From Enterobacter cloacae subsp. cloacae ATCC 13047 (GTDB lineage Bacteria; Pseudomonadota; Gammaproteobacteria; Enterobacterales; Enterobacteriaceae): 64,000 bases of DNA. The DNA lies in assembly GCF_000025565.1 (NCBI RefSeq), contig NC_014121.1, forward strand, positions 1,860,001 to 1,924,000, read 5' to 3'. A model generated the notes under the pieces. It saw only the letters and a program-made list of their open reading frames with translations, made no database searches and had not been told where the DNA came from. Below, one piece after another: positions 52,058 through 61,084 of the stretch. The translations under genes and the position numbers were made by a program. Every line of letters begins with the position of its first letter. Position 1 is the stretch's first letter.

Positions 52058-53386
52058 ATGAAAGATAATTCTGTAACCACGTCTCCAGTCGCTTCACGTT
52101 TTGCTTTTGGGTTGAGCAATGCTGAAGTTGGCGCGGTCCCGTTGATGCTGTTTGTCGGTATCGCGGCCATTGTGGCCACCTCCGCGTGGGCGGGGCTGCT
52201 GCCGAAAAACATGATCGGTGGACTCGCGGTGATCATGACGCTCGGTTTCGCCTTTGCCAAAATTGGCCGACAAATCCCGCTGCTGAAAGATATTGGTGGC
52301 CCGGCAATATTGTGCCTGATGCTGCCCTCGGTGCTGGTCTATTTTGGCGTATTCGAGAAACACACCCTGGATACGGTTCACCTGTTGATGAAAGAGGCCA
52401 ATTTGCTCTATTTCGTCATCGCCTGTCTGGTGGTGGGGAGCATTTTGGGGATGAACCGCGTGCTGTTGATCCAGGGGATGATCCGCATGTTCGTTCCACT
52501 GGTGGTGGGTACCCTGATGGCCGTGCTGACCGGCTTACTCGTTGGTTCGCTGTTTGGCTATACGCCGTATCACACCTTCTTCTTCATCATCGTACCGATT
52601 ATCGGCGGAGGGATTGGTGAGGGGATTTTACCGTTGTCGCTGGCCTATTCGGCGATACTGGGTCAGGCACCTGACGTCTACGTGGCGCAACTGGCACCCG
52701 CCGCCGTAGTGGGGAATATCTTTGCCATTATTTGTGCGGGTACGCTGGCGCGCCTCGGGGCAAAACGTCCCTCGCTTTCAGGCAATGGCATGTTAACCCG
52801 CAGCAAAGATGACACAAGCCTGTTTGCCAGCGCGCAGAGCGTACAGCAGACGGATTTCCATCTGATGGGGGGCGGGTTGCTGATGGTGTGTGCGTTTTTT
52901 ATCGTTGGCGGACTGTTTGAGAAGCTGATGCATATTCCCGGCCCGGTATTGATGATCCTCATCGCCGTGCTGTGCAAATACTTCAAGGTGATCCCGGCCT
53001 CCATGGAGCAGGGCGCGCACAGCTGCTATAAATTCGTCTCCGCTGCGCTGGTCTGGCCGTTGATGATTGGTCTTGGCATGCTGTACGTGCCGCTCGAGAG
53101 CGTGGTGTCGGTCTTTTCGGTGGGATACGTGGTGGTGTGCGGTTCGATCGTCATCGCAATGGCGCTGAGCGGCTATTTTATTGCGTCGCGCCTGAATATG
53201 TACCCGGTGGAAGCGGCGATTGTCACCTGCTGTCATAGCGGGCTGGGCGGGACAGGGGATGTGGCAATTCTTTCCGCGTCTAACCGCATGTCGCTGATGC
53301 CGTTTGCCCAGATTGCGACCCGCATTGGCGGTGCATCGACGGTGATTTTCGCCACGCTTTTGATGGGCTGGTTAATGGCGCACTGA
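52058..53386 (+). CDS. 2-hydroxycarboxylate transporter (CitS/MaeN/CimH family)
   Basis: 442 residues, 11 or so predicted spans. The two signature re-entrant loops are readable: GGGIGEGILPLS (about residue 188) and CCHSGLGGTGDVAILSASNRM (about 393-413). The family moves malate, citrate or lactate with sodium ions. Neighbouring malic enzyme suggests malate as substrate, but CitS-type citrate use cannot be excluded; no citrate lyase genes are here. No two-component system, unlike many citS loci. A large terminator follows. Confidence 0.88.
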   Translation: MKDNSVTTSPVASRFAFGLSNAEVGAVPLMLFVGIAAIVATSAWAGLLPKNMIGGLAVIMTLGFAFAKIGRQIPLLKDIGGPAILCLMLPSVLVYFGVFEKHTLDTVHLLMKEANLLYFVIACLVVGSILGMNRVLLIQGMIRMFVPLVVGTLMAVLTGLLVGSLFGYTPYHTFFFIIVPIIGGGIGEGILPLSLAYSAILGQAPDVYVAQLAPAAVVGNIFAIICAGTLARLGAKRPSLSGNGMLTRSKDDTSLFASAQSVQQTDFHLMGGGLLMVCAFFIVGGLFEKLMHIPGPVLMILIAVLCKYFKVIPASMEQGAHSCYKFVSAALVWPLMIGLGMLYVPLESVVSVFSVGYVVVCGSIVIAMALSGYFIASRLNMYPVEAAIVTCCHSGLGGTGDVAILSASNRMSLMPFAQIATRIGGASTVIFATLLMGWLMAH

Positions 53387-53402
53387 TCCCGGATGTCAGA
53401 AG

Positions 53403-53450
53403 ACTGAATCGCAACGACATTTTCAGCACGCCGTTGCGGTTCAGTTCTTT
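53403..53450 (+). terminator. Terminator of the 2HCT transporter gene
   Basis: Fourteen-base stem (ACTGAATCGCAACG / CGTTGCGGTTCAGT, one T-G pair) with a 15-base loop, then TCTTT. Confidence 0.65.
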
Positions 53451-53507
53451 ATAAATATCACTGCGCTGGATAGAATTACCGCATTCACAGCGACGGGAAA
53501 CCGCACG

Positions 53508-54140
53508 ATGACCGGAAGAGTTGATTACCAGATTGAAAAATTTCTCTTTACCGAAGCCGCCGAACCGGAACGTCTGACGCGCCAGTGGGCGGAGGTACTG
53601 GAAGAGTGTCGGGAGCAACAGGCCGGTGCAGAAGAACGTCTTCGTCTGGCGCTGCTGAATGTGGATTACGTCACCAGCTTTGAGCTTCCTTTCCGGTTAC
53701 TCCTCACCCGCGCCCCGCAGTTAATTGACGGCCTCAGAAAAGAGCTTCAACTCAGCCAAAAAAATGTGCTTTTTAACGGCAAGCGCTTCGGCTGTGTTTA
53801 TAGCCTGAAAATGAATCTGGACGGGATCCCCGATGAATTTAACTACCACCTGAAAACGCGTATCCAGCGCAGTGATAGCGAAGGGGGGAGCGAAGTGCCG
53901 TACCGGCAAATCGCCCAGCAGGTGAAAGCGCCCCGTGAGCGATTAAAGTTAGCGCTGGAAAACGGGCTCGCGGTAACCGCACTCGACGGGCTTTTCTGGT
54001 TCGGCATTCAGCGCATCGCGGCCGATGTGCAACGGTTGCGCAAAACGGGGATGAGAATAACCACCTCCGGGACCGAGGTCTTTGATACGCTGACCAGGAC
54101 CCGACGGCAGATCCCGGTCTATCGTCAGGAGAAAGCGTAG
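53508..54140 (+). CDS. Unknown protein with C-terminal phage-type winged helix
   Basis: 210 residues, not recognised as a named gene. The C-terminal part (about 145-205: RLKLALENGLAVTALDGLFWFGIQRIAADVQRLRKTGMRITT...TRRQIPVYR) has the pattern of the helix-turn-helix domain seen in many small phage proteins (ALxxFGIxRLAARIxxLRKxG). The N-terminal 140 residues are charged and helical with no clear motif. No phage genes are nearby. It might bind DNA. It is convergent with the ArsR gene, 31 bases apart. Confidence 0.65.
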   Translation: MTGRVDYQIEKFLFTEAAEPERLTRQWAEVLEECREQQAGAEERLRLALLNVDYVTSFELPFRLLLTRAPQLIDGLRKELQLSQKNVLFNGKRFGCVYSLKMNLDGIPDEFNYHLKTRIQRSDSEGGSEVPYRQIAQQVKAPRERLKLALENGLAVTALDGLFWFGIQRIAADVQRLRKTGMRITTSGTEVFDTLTRTRRQIPVYRQEKA

Positions 54141-54171
54141 CGTTGCCACGGATATCAACGTAACCGCAGCG

Positions 54172-54471
54172 CTACTCAGCCCGCAGCAATATCGCCATCA
54201 GCCCAGGAAAACGGGCATCCAGATCGTCTCTTCGCAGTGAAATCATATTCTCTCGCCCCTGCGGGCGCTGCCAGATAACGCCGCTGTCGCGTAGCACGCG
54301 CCAGTGGTGGGTCATGGTGGATTTCACCACATCGTCCGGGCGCAGCGCGTTGCAGCTCAGTTCACTGCCATCGGCCAGCCTGCGGATAATCGATAGCCGG
54401 AGCGGGTTGCCGAGAGCAAATAGCACATTTTCCAGCAGTATTTGTTCAGGTTCGGGGTGGTTTGGGATCAT
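54172..54471 (-). CDS. ArsR-family transcriptional regulator
   Basis: 99 residues. Winged helix with VLFALGNPLRLSIIRRLADGSELSC and recognition helix region KSTMTHHWRVLRDSGVIWQRPQGRENMISLR. No cysteine pairs typical of metal sensing apart from a single Cys in SCNAL, so it probably senses something other than arsenic or zinc. It is divergent from the EF-G paralogue, which it most likely represses through the palindrome at 54533. Confidence 0.85.
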   Translation of the reverse strand: MIPNHPEPEQILLENVLFALGNPLRLSIIRRLADGSELSCNALRPDDVVKSTMTHHWRVLRDSGVIWQRPQGRENMISLRRDDLDARFPGLMAILLRAE

Positions 54472-54532
54472 CGTTTTCCTGCGTCAACGTTCAGATTGAG
54501 CTATATCAACAATAGGTCAACCGTGAAAAAAT

Positions 54533-54552
54533 AGTTCGATAATACTCGTACA
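54533..54552. promoter_or_regulatory. Candidate ArsR operator
   Basis: Imperfect inverted repeat AGTTCGA / TCGTACA with a six-base centre, just upstream of a -10-like TATTAT at 54560-54565. TTCGA-type repeats are common for this kind of regulator. It would sit over the -35 of the EF-G gene. Confidence 0.4.
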
Positions 54553-54632
54553 ATAGGACTATTATAGCAAACGAACACACAGGCGACCATCCCGGTCGTC
54601 ACAACTCAGTCTTACAGACTTAAGGAAATATT

Positions 54633-56732
54633 ATGCCCCGACCCATCCCTCTCGAACGTTATCGCAATATCGGTATTTCCGCGCATATCGATGCCGGTAA
54701 AACGACAACCACCGAACGCATCCTGTTTTACACCGGGATGAGCCACAAGCTGGGTGAAGTACACGATGGCGCGGCAACAACCGACTGGATGGCGCAGGAG
54801 CAAGAGCGCGGGATCACCATTACCTCCGCGGCCGTCAGCTGCTTCTGGCCGGGTATGGACAGAGGGTTTGAACCGCACCGGATCAATATCATCGACACCC
54901 CGGGGCACGTGGATTTCACCATTGAGGTGGAACGTTCCATGCGCGTGCTGGACGGTGCCGTCATGGTGTACGACTCTGTGGGTGGCGTGCAGCCGCAGTC
55001 AGAGACCGTCTGGCGTCAGGCGAATAAATATCATGTGCCGCGCCTGGCGTTCGTCAACAAAATGGACCGTCCGGGTGCCGATTTCTTCCGCGTCGTACGG
55101 ATGATGCAGGAACGCCTGAAGGCGAATCCGGTGCCTATTGTGATCCCTGTGGGCGCGGAAGAGCATTTCACCGGCGTGGTGGATCTCATCAAGAAGCGTA
55201 CCATTGTGTGGGATGATGCCACACAAGGCATGGTGTTTAACTATGCGCCGGTACCGGACGAATTGCTGAGCACCGCGCAGGAGTGGCGGGAAAAAATGGT
55301 CTCTGCGGCAGCAGAAGCCAGCGACGCGCTGATGGATAAATACCTGGAGACGGGCGACCTTGATGAGGCTGAGATCATCAAAGGGCTGCGTATTCGGACC
55401 ATCTCCGGTGAAATCCAGCCGATGCTGTGCGGCAGCGCCTTTAAAAACAAAGGGGTACAGCGCATGCTCGATGCGGTGATTGAGTTGATGCCATCCCCGC
55501 TGGATGTACCGGCCATCGACGGTGTGGACGAAAAAGGGCAGCATGCGGAGCGTCATCCAAGTGATGAAGAGCCGTTTTCTGCGCTGGCGTTCAAACTGAT
55601 GAGCGATCCGTACGTCGGGCAGTTGACCTTTATTCGCGTTTACTCTGGCGTGTTGAGAAAAGGCGACGCGGTGTATAACCCGGTGAAGGGCAAGAAAGAG
55701 CGTATCGGACGCATCGTGCTGATGCATGCCAACGATCGTCACGAGGTGGACGAGCTGCGCGCCGTTGATATTGCGGCCTGTGTGGGTCTGAAGGATGTGA
55801 CCACCGGGGACACGCTCACCGATCCGAATGCGATCATCACGCTTGAGCGAATGGAGTTCCCGGACCCGGTGATCTCCCTTGCCATCGAGCCAAAAACCAA
55901 GGGCGATCAGGAGAAAATGGGCATTGCCCTGCAACGCCTGGCGGCGGAAGATCCGTCTTTCCGTCTGCATACCGATGAAGAGTCCGGCCAGACGATTATC
56001 TCCGGTATGGGTGAGCTACATCTTGAGATTATCGTCGATCGCATGAAGCGTGAGTTTGGCGTCGAGGCGAACATCGGCCGTCCGCAGGTGACCTACCGCG
56101 AGACGCTGCGCAAAGCGGTGAAAGATATCGAAGGCAAATTTGTCCGGCAGTCCGGCGGTAAAGGGCAGTACGGGCATGTGGTCCTGAGCCTTGAGCCGTT
56201 AGAGCCTGGTAGTGGCTTCAAGTTTGAAGATGCCACGAAGGGTGGCGTGGTGCCGCGTGAGTATATTCCCTCTGTGGAAAAAGGGCTGCGCGAAGCCATG
56301 AACAGCGGCGTGCTGGCGGGGTATCCGGTTGTCGATGTAAAAGCGACCCTGACCTTTGGGTCGTATCACGACGTCGACTCCTCGGAAATGGCGTTCCGCA
56401 TGGCGGCGATCCTCGGGTTTAAAGAGGGCGCTCGCAGAGCGGATCCGGTGATCCTTGAGCCGGTGATGCATGTCGAGGTGGAAACGCCGGAAGAGTACGC
56501 CGGTAATATTATGGGCGATCTCTCATCCCGTCGTGGCATGGTGCAGGGCATGGAAGAGCAGTACGGCAGCCAGATTATCCGCGCTGACGTGCCGCTGGCA
56601 GAGATGTTTGGATACGCCACCACGCTGCGCTCGATGTCGCAAGGGCGCGCGACCTACACGATGGAGTTCCACCATTTTGCGGAAGCACCGCGCAATGTGG
56701 CGGATGAGATTATTGCCCGGCGTGCGAAGTAA
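54633..56732 (+). CDS. Elongation factor G paralogue
   Basis: 699 residues, complete five-domain EF-G. G1 [10 protein letters not shown] (about 18), switch [22 protein letters not shown]3 DTPGHVDF, G4 NKMD, domain II and IV landmarks ([11 protein letters not shown] at about 506) and C-terminal [12 protein letters not shown]. It is not in the rpsL-rpsG-fusA-tufA operon and differs at many places from enteric FusA (704 residues), including the loop before GMDRGFEP and parts of domain II, so it is a second EF-G. All GTPase residues are kept, so it should be active. Paralogues elsewhere act in ribosome recycling, stress or antibiotic tolerance. ArsR-type control suggests conditional expression. 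Confidence 0.9.
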   Translation: MPRPIPLERYRNIGISAHIDAGKTTTTERILFYTGMSHKLGEVHDGAATTDWMAQEQERGITITSAAVSCFWPGMDRGFEPHRINIIDTPGHVDFTIEVERSMRVLDGAVMVYDSVGGVQPQSETVWRQANKYHVPRLAFVNKMDRPGADFFRVVRMMQERLKANPVPIVIPVGAEEHFTGVVDLIKKRTIVWDDATQGMVFNYAPVPDELLSTAQEWREKMVSAAAEASDALMDKYLETGDLDEAEIIKGLRIRTISGEIQPMLCGSAFKNKGVQRMLDAVIELMPSPLDVPAIDGVDEKGQHAERHPSDEEPFSALAFKLMSDPYVGQLTFIRVYSGVLRKGDAVYNPVKGKKERIGRIVLMHANDRHEVDELRAVDIAACVGLKDVTTGDTLTDPNAIITLERMEFPDPVISLAIEPKTKGDQEKMGIALQRLAAEDPSFRLHTDEESGQTIISGMGELHLEIIVDRMKREFGVEANIGRPQVTYRETLRKAVKDIEGKFVRQSGGKGQYGHVVLSLEPLEPGSGFKFEDATKGGVVPREYIPSVEKGLREAMNSGVLAGYPVVDVKATLTFGSYHDVDSSEMAFRMAAILGFKEGARRADPVILEPVMHVEVETPEEYAGNIMGDLSSRRGMVQGMEEQYGSQIIRADVPLAEMFGYATTLRSMSQGRATYTMEFHHFAEAPRNVADEIIARRAK

Positions 56733-56739
56733 TACGTTC

Positions 56740-56764
56740 ACCCTCTCCCCGATGGGGGGAGGGT
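56740..56764. terminator. Hairpin between EF-G paralogue and yddH
   Basis: ACCCTCTCCCC / GGGGGGAGGGT in the 35-base convergent gap; no T-run, probably bidirectional. Confidence 0.5.
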
Positions 56765-56767
56765 ATA

Positions 56768-57340
56768 TCAATCCAGCGCCTTCACCATTTTCCCACTCGC
56801 CACAAACGTCCCGGCTCCCAGATGGTGCAGGGTATTCAGCTTATCCCCGTCAAACTGCCAGCGTCCGGCGACAAACGCGCGTTCATCGGCGGCGGCTGAA
56901 ACCACTTCCCCGAATAGCGTATCGTACTTTTCTGCAGCGGATGTAACGGGTAATAACCGGCACTCCATCCACGCCAGACATTTCTCTTCAATGACGGGCA
57001 GGCCGAGTGCCGGACCGTTCACCACCGGGATGCCGTAGCAGTTGAATTTGTCTTCGTCGCGCCCGCTAACGCTACCCACCGCGTAGGTCCAGTTGGCGGC
57101 GGACACGCCGGGAATGACGATGCCAAATTGCCCGCTGCGTTCAATTAGTTCACGCGACCAGGTGCTTTTATCCACCACAATGGCGATACGCGGTGGTTCA
57201 AACTCAACCGGCATCGACCACGCGGCAGCCATAACGTTACGCCTGTCCAGGGTTTCATCCCGACTGGTGATAAGCACGGTGGGACCATGGTTTAAAAGAC
57301 GGCTGGCATGACGTAATTCAACAGGACGAAAGTGGTTCAT
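56768..57340 (-). CDS. yddH: Flavin reductase-like protein YddH
   Basis: 190 residues of the flavin reductase-like FMN-binding split-barrel family, matching E. coli YddH (189). N-terminal PVELRHASRLLNHGPTVLITSRD, then RRNVMAAAWSMPVEFEPPRIAIVVDKSTWSRELI which forms the flavin site, and DKFNCYGIPVVNGPALGLPVIEEK. It may supply reduced flavin to a monooxygenase, and it lies about 13 kb from two FMN monooxygenases that lack their own reductase. Divergent from nhoA as in E. coli. Confidence 0.88.
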   Translation of the reverse strand: MNHFRPVELRHASRLLNHGPTVLITSRDETLDRRNVMAAAWSMPVEFEPPRIAIVVDKSTWSRELIERSGQFGIVIPGVSAANWTYAVGSVSGRDEDKFNCYGIPVVNGPALGLPVIEEKCLAWMECRLLPVTSAAEKYDTLFGEVVSAAADERAFVAGRWQFDGDKLNTLHHLGAGTFVASGKMVKALD

Positions 57341-57448
57341 AGGGTCTCCTCATTAATAACGATGAGTATGGCGAAAAAGCACGGAAATCAAAGTGGACAC
57401 GTAAAATTAGTTTATAAACAGAACATCACTGTTAAAGGAAACTGATGC

Positions 57449-58285
57449 ATGTCCCCATTTCTGACTGCCTATTTCGCCCGCATCGGCTGGAAACAACCGG
57501 CTACTGTTGATATCGACACCTTGCGCGCGCTGCATTTACATCACAACTGTGCGATCCCGTTTGAGAATATCGATGTCGTTCTGCCGCGCGAAATACAGCT
57601 CGACGATCAAAGCCTTGTCGACAAACTTGTTAAGGCGCGTCGCGGGGGGTATTGCTTTGAACAAAATGGCTTGTTTGAGCGCGTGTTGCGCGAAGTTGGG
57701 TTTACGGTGCGCAGCGTGCTGGGACGTGTGGTATTAGCGAATCCACCACAAATGCCGCCGCGCACGCATCGCCTGTTGCTCGTCGAACTTAACGGCGAGC
57801 GCTGGATTGCCGACGTTGGGTTTGGCGGCCAGACGCTGACGGCACCGATTCGTCTGCTTGCCAACCAAGAGCAGGAGACGCCGCACGGGCTGTATCGTCT
57901 GCTGAGCGAGGGGAACGACTGGGTACTACAATTCCGTCACCATGAGCACTGGCAGTCGATGTACCACTTTGACCTGACGACACAATATTTCAGTGATTAC
58001 GTCATGGGGAATTTCTGGTCGGCGCACTGGCCGCAGTCCCATTTCCGCCATCATCTGCTGATGTGCCGCCATCTGCCTGACGGCGGCAAACTGACGCTGA
58101 CCAACTTCAACTTTACTCACTGGCAAAAGGGCCATGTAGAGGAGCAGATCCATCTTCCTGATGCTGCGGCGCTGTATCAGTTGATGCAGGAACGCTTCGG
58201 GCTGGGTGTTGACGATCCGAAGCACGGTTTTTCCCTGGCAGAGTTGACGGCGGTGATGGCAGGGTTTGAAACTCACGGAAAATAG
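57449..58285 (+). CDS. nhoA: Arylamine N-acetyltransferase NhoA
   Basis: 278 residues; E. coli NhoA has 281. The catalytic triad is visible: Cys in RRGGYCFEQNGLFE (about 69), His in RTHRLLLV (about 107) and Asp in WIADVGFGG (about 122). It transfers acetyl from acetyl-CoA to aromatic amines, hydrazines and N-hydroxyarylamines. Shine-Dalgarno AAAGGAA before the ATG. Its TAG stop overlaps the first base of a long inverted repeat. Confidence 0.93.
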   Translation: MSPFLTAYFARIGWKQPATVDIDTLRALHLHHNCAIPFENIDVVLPREIQLDDQSLVDKLVKARRGGYCFEQNGLFERVLREVGFTVRSVLGRVVLANPPQMPPRTHRLLLVELNGERWIADVGFGGQTLTAPIRLLANQEQETPHGLYRLLSEGNDWVLQFRHHEHWQSMYHFDLTTQYFSDYVMGNFWSAHWPQSHFRHHLLMCRHLPDGGKLTLTNFNFTHWQKGHVEEQIHLPDAAALYQLMQERFGLGVDDPKHGFSLAELTAVMAGFETHGK

Positions 58286-58330
58286 CCTTCTCGCTATCGG
58301 CCACGAAACTCGCGCCGATAGCGAGAAGGC
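58285..58330. repeat. Perfect 17-base inverted repeat after nhoA
   Basis: GCCTTCTCGCTATCGGC at 58285-58301 and its exact reverse complement at 58314-58330, 12-base loop. Very stable hairpin at the nhoA 3' end. There is no T-run directly after it, so it may stabilise the mRNA rather than terminate. Confidence 0.7.
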
Positions 58331-58400
58331 GAGGTGTTATTAAGCCTCCGTGTGCCAGCCAGTATAGAGACCTGGCTGGCGACGGGGATCAAGTCCGGTC

Positions 58401-59114
58401 TTATTCTGTGACTGGCAGCGCCATAACGTCTTTGGTCGTCATAATCTCGGCAAACACATCGGCAACACCGGCTAATGCCGCACGTTGCAGCGCTTTGTGG
58501 TCCACCACGCCACCCTGACCATCATCCAGATCGCGTGTTGCTGTCGCATCTTCAGGGATAATCACGTTATAGCCCAGCGGAACAGCGTCACGTGCGGTAG
58601 AGGAAATGCACATGTGCGTCATCAGGCCAATGACTATCACCTTTTTGATCCCTTTTTTCTTTAATTGCGCATCCAGATCGGTGCCAACAAAAGAGCTCGG
58701 GGTCGCTTTGGTGATAATGGCTTCGCGTGCAGAAGGCTGTAGGTCTTGATGGAACTTGGCATAAACAGACCCTTCGGCAAACAGCGGGCTATCCTTTGGC
58801 GCTATATGGCGCACGAAGTACACCTGCATCCCCTTTTGATGGGCATAGCTAACCAGCTTTTGACTGTTCTTCAGTACCTTATCGCCATCAGGGATCACCA
58901 TCTGACCACGAAAATTTTTACCTGCGTAATATTCGTTTTGGATATCCACCACGATTAACGCAGTTTGTGAGGCGGATAAAGACGAAGTCGCCGTTGCGCC
59001 TGTCATTGCACGAATGGTTTTGCTATTCGTGCCGGTCGTTTCCTGCGCGCTAGCATAAGTGGAAAAAGTGCTCATCATGCCGATCAGCAATGCTGTACGA
59101 AAAAATGGTTTCAT
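58401..59114 (-). CDS. Periplasmic isochorismatase-family cysteine hydrolase
   Basis: 237 residues from MKPFFRTALLIGMMSTFSTYASA (signal peptide), with the frame open 12 codons further upstream. The family triad is present: Asp in ALIVVDIQNEYY, Lys in ITKATPSSF and Cys in GLMTHMCISSTARDA. Relatives include nicotinamidase, biuret and hydantoin-type amidohydrolases, nearly all cytoplasmic; export to the periplasm is unusual. Substrate unknown. GAACTCC/GAGT region upstream provides a Shine-Dalgarno (AAGGAG). Confidence 0.82.
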   Translation of the reverse strand: MKPFFRTALLIGMMSTFSTYASAQETTGTNSKTIRAMTGATATSSLSASQTALIVVDIQNEYYAGKNFRGQMVIPDGDKVLKNSQKLVSYAHQKGMQVYFVRHIAPKDSPLFAEGSVYAKFHQDLQPSAREAIITKATPSSFVGTDLDAQLKKKGIKKVIVIGLMTHMCISSTARDAVPLGYNVIIPEDATATRDLDDGQGGVVDHKALQRAALAGVADVFAEIMTTKDVMALPVTE

Positions 59115-59275
59115 CACGCGAACTCCTTCTGTGTTGTGTTCGGGAGCCATTATTCCGCACAGTTGCTCACAGTATGAGTCACCTGGAGAACCAATAACGA
59201 TACTTTTGGGCCATTATGAGACGACATTTCGTGGTGGAATTTTCTTCTGCAAAGCGGCATGCTTCAGCCTTCATC

Positions 59276-59305
59276 GCCCGGTGGCGGCTACGCCTTACCG
59301 GGCCT
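59276..59305. repeat. REP element
   Basis: Single REP unit GCCCGGTGGCGGC...ACCGGGCC upstream of the small membrane-protein gene. Confidence 0.8.
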
Positions 59306-59343
59306 ACAGCCCACGCGGCGGCATCATTCGAAGGCATGTTGAT

Positions 59344-59624
59344 ATGGAAATCGTTTTGCGAAATAAATTCAGTTCATTGGGTATGTTGCTGGGAGGAATT
59401 GCACTCATTCTCTCAATGCCGGAATTATTCTCGCTGTTATGGCTCTGGGGCTTTCGTTCATCGGAGGGATGTGCAAGGAGAGCCGTTGGGGGATCTCCGG
59501 GGCACTTCTTTTCTCCGGGCTAACGCTAACGTTCCATGCTGTGCTACTTGCATTCGGATTGATCGTCGCGGTGCTGTTGCTGTTATTTATTCTCTCTCTG
59601 GTAACCGGAGGGGCAGTAAGTTGA
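59344..59624 (+). pseudogene. Small membrane protein gene, probably frameshifted
   Basis: From ATG 59344 the frame encodes MEIVLRNKFSSLGMLLGG-IALILSMPELFSLL and then loses hydrophobic character. In the next frame from about 59439 the reading resumes as a membrane protein (MALGLSFIGGMCKESRWGIS..., then FHAVLLAFGLIVAVLLLLFILSLVTG) up to TGA 59624. Joined near 59430-59445 they make a 90-95-residue protein with three spans. The second part has no Shine-Dalgarno of its own. A one-base loss is the simplest account; an independent 61-residue gene is the alternative. Family not recognised. REP elements flank it on both sides. Confidence 0.4.
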
Positions 59625-59631
59625 CATTAAA

Positions 59632-59707
59632 GCCCGGTGGCGGCTACGCCTTACCGGGCCGACAGGTGCTCGAACGTAGGTCGGGTAAGGCGAAGCCGCC
59701 ACCCGAC
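59632..59707. repeat. BIME at the end of the nar operon
   Basis: Two inverted REP units (59632-59660 and 59680-59706), four bases before the narV stop codon on the opposite side. Confidence 0.85.
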
Positions 59708-59711
59708 AAAA

Positions 59712-60392
59712 TCAACGGCGCGATCTCACCACCTGATACCGACGGGTAAAATACTCAAACGGTGCGCTCCACACGTGCACCAAGCGGGTGAACGGGAAGA
59801 TAAGGAAAATAGTCATCCCCAGCACCAGATGAACGCGGAAGATGGGGGCAACGCCACTCAACATTTCCGATGAGCCGCCCTTAAACGTCACAATTCCCTG
59901 CGCCCAGCCGACCAGCTTCATCATCTCACTTCCGTCAGGATACTGGGCGGAGAAGGGGATGGTGGTCAGCCCCAGAATGCACTGTATCAGCAAGATACTC
60001 ATGATGATGATATCCGGCGTGGTGGAAGTGGCGCGCACCCGCTGGTTGAACAGGCGGCGAATCAGCAGCATGGACCCGCCAATCAGCGTCAGCACGCCGC
60101 AAATCCCCCCTGCAATCATGGCTAACTGCTGCTTAACCGCGACGGGTAAAAACCAGGCATACATCCAGTGCGGGGTTAGCATGCCGAACAGGTGGCCGAA
60201 GAAAATCCCCAGGATCCCAATATGAAACAGGTTAGAGGCCCAGTTCATACCGCGTTTGCTGAGCATCTGGCTCGATGAGGCGCGCCAGGTGTATTGCCCG
60301 TAGTCGTAGCGCAACCAGCTGCCGAGGAAAAACACGGTGGCGCAGATGTAGGGGTAAATGTCATAGAAAAAGACGTTCAGGTAATGTGTCAT
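59712..60392 (-). CDS. narV: Nitrate reductase Z gamma subunit (cytochrome b)
   Basis: 226 residues, matching E. coli NarV in length and closely in sequence ([40 protein letters not shown]). Five membrane helices carry two b hemes through His residues ([12 protein letters not shown] in helix 2; [12 protein letters not shown] and [11 protein letters not shown] in helix 5). It anchors NarZY to the membrane and oxidises quinol. It overlaps narW by four bases. Confidence 0.93.
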   Translation of the reverse strand: MTHYLNVFFYDIYPYICATVFFLGSWLRYDYGQYTWRASSSQMLSKRGMNWASNLFHIGILGIFFGHLFGMLTPHWMYAWFLPVAVKQQLAMIAGGICGVLTLIGGSMLLIRRLFNQRVRATSTTPDIIIMSILLIQCILGLTTIPFSAQYPDGSEMMKLVGWAQGIVTFKGGSSEMLSGVAPIFRVHLVLGMTIFLIFPFTRLVHVWSAPFEYFTRRYQVVRSRR

Positions 60393-61084
60393 TTTGGGCC
60401 TCCGGCGCTGACGTCTACGTACTGCGGCGCGACGTCCTGGCTAAAGCGTCGTTGATAGTGCTGCATCGGCGAGCTGTCGCACGATGTGGCGTTGTCTTCG
60501 ATAAACTTGACCTGTTCCTCTTCCCATACGGCGTCCAGCGCCTGGCGGGTATCATCGCGTTTCTCCGTGGCCACCTGTTTCGCCACGCTGTCGCTGGAAA
60601 GCCGCGTTCCGGCCAACACCAGCAGGGCATCAAACAGCTGATAATGCGCCACGCCGCGCTGCTTCAGACGCCCGCCAATCAGCGCCAGGATAGGCGCGAC
60701 GTTCTGCAATCCTTCGCGCGCCTCGTCGTCCGTAACGATACTGAGGTACTCCAGATAGAGCGGCAGATAGTCCGGCAGTTCGCGGCAGTCGAGCTGTAGC
60801 CCGGCTTTCTCATACTGGCCCATCAGGTCGACCATTGCCTGACCGCGATCGCGGGATTCAGCGTGAACATGCTCGAACAGCAGCAGCGAGGTCGCGCGGC
60901 CACGCTCAAATACCTCGCACCACTCGGCCTGTTTATCCAGCAGCGGGGCGCTCAGGTGCTGACGGGCAAATGACAGCAGCATGGGTGCGTCCTGCTCAAT
61001 GAGCGAAAGCGCTTCCTCGCGATTTTCCCACAGGGTCTCATCGGGATACTCAATCAGCAGCGCGATGATTTTGAGGATCTGCAT
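60389..61084 (-). CDS. narW: Nitrate reductase Z assembly chaperone
   Basis: 231 residues, NarJ/NarW family TorD-like helical chaperone, [24 protein letters not shown]. It binds the N-terminus of NarZ and allows molybdenum cofactor insertion; it is not part of the final enzyme. The C-terminal [32 protein letters not shown] segment is typical. Start overlaps the narY stop by one base (TAATG); end overlaps narV. Confidence 0.93.
   Translation of the reverse strand: MQILKIIALLIEYPDETLWENREEALSLIEQDAPMLLSFARQHLSAPLLDKQAEWCEVFERGRATSLLLFEHVHAESRDRGQAMVDLMGQYEKAGLQLDCRELPDYLPLYLEYLSIVTDDEAREGLQNVAPILALIGGRLKQRGVAHYQLFDALLVLAGTRLSSDSVAKQVATEKRDDTRQALDAVWEEEQVKFIEDNATSCDSSPMQHYQRRFSQDVAPQYVDVSAGGPK

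Noticed and set aside
21663..59707. GC-rich palindromes at five intergenic sites considered as terminators or attachment sites
   Set aside because: All five match the REP/BIME consensus, with no integrase or duplicated flank, so they were called REP elements.
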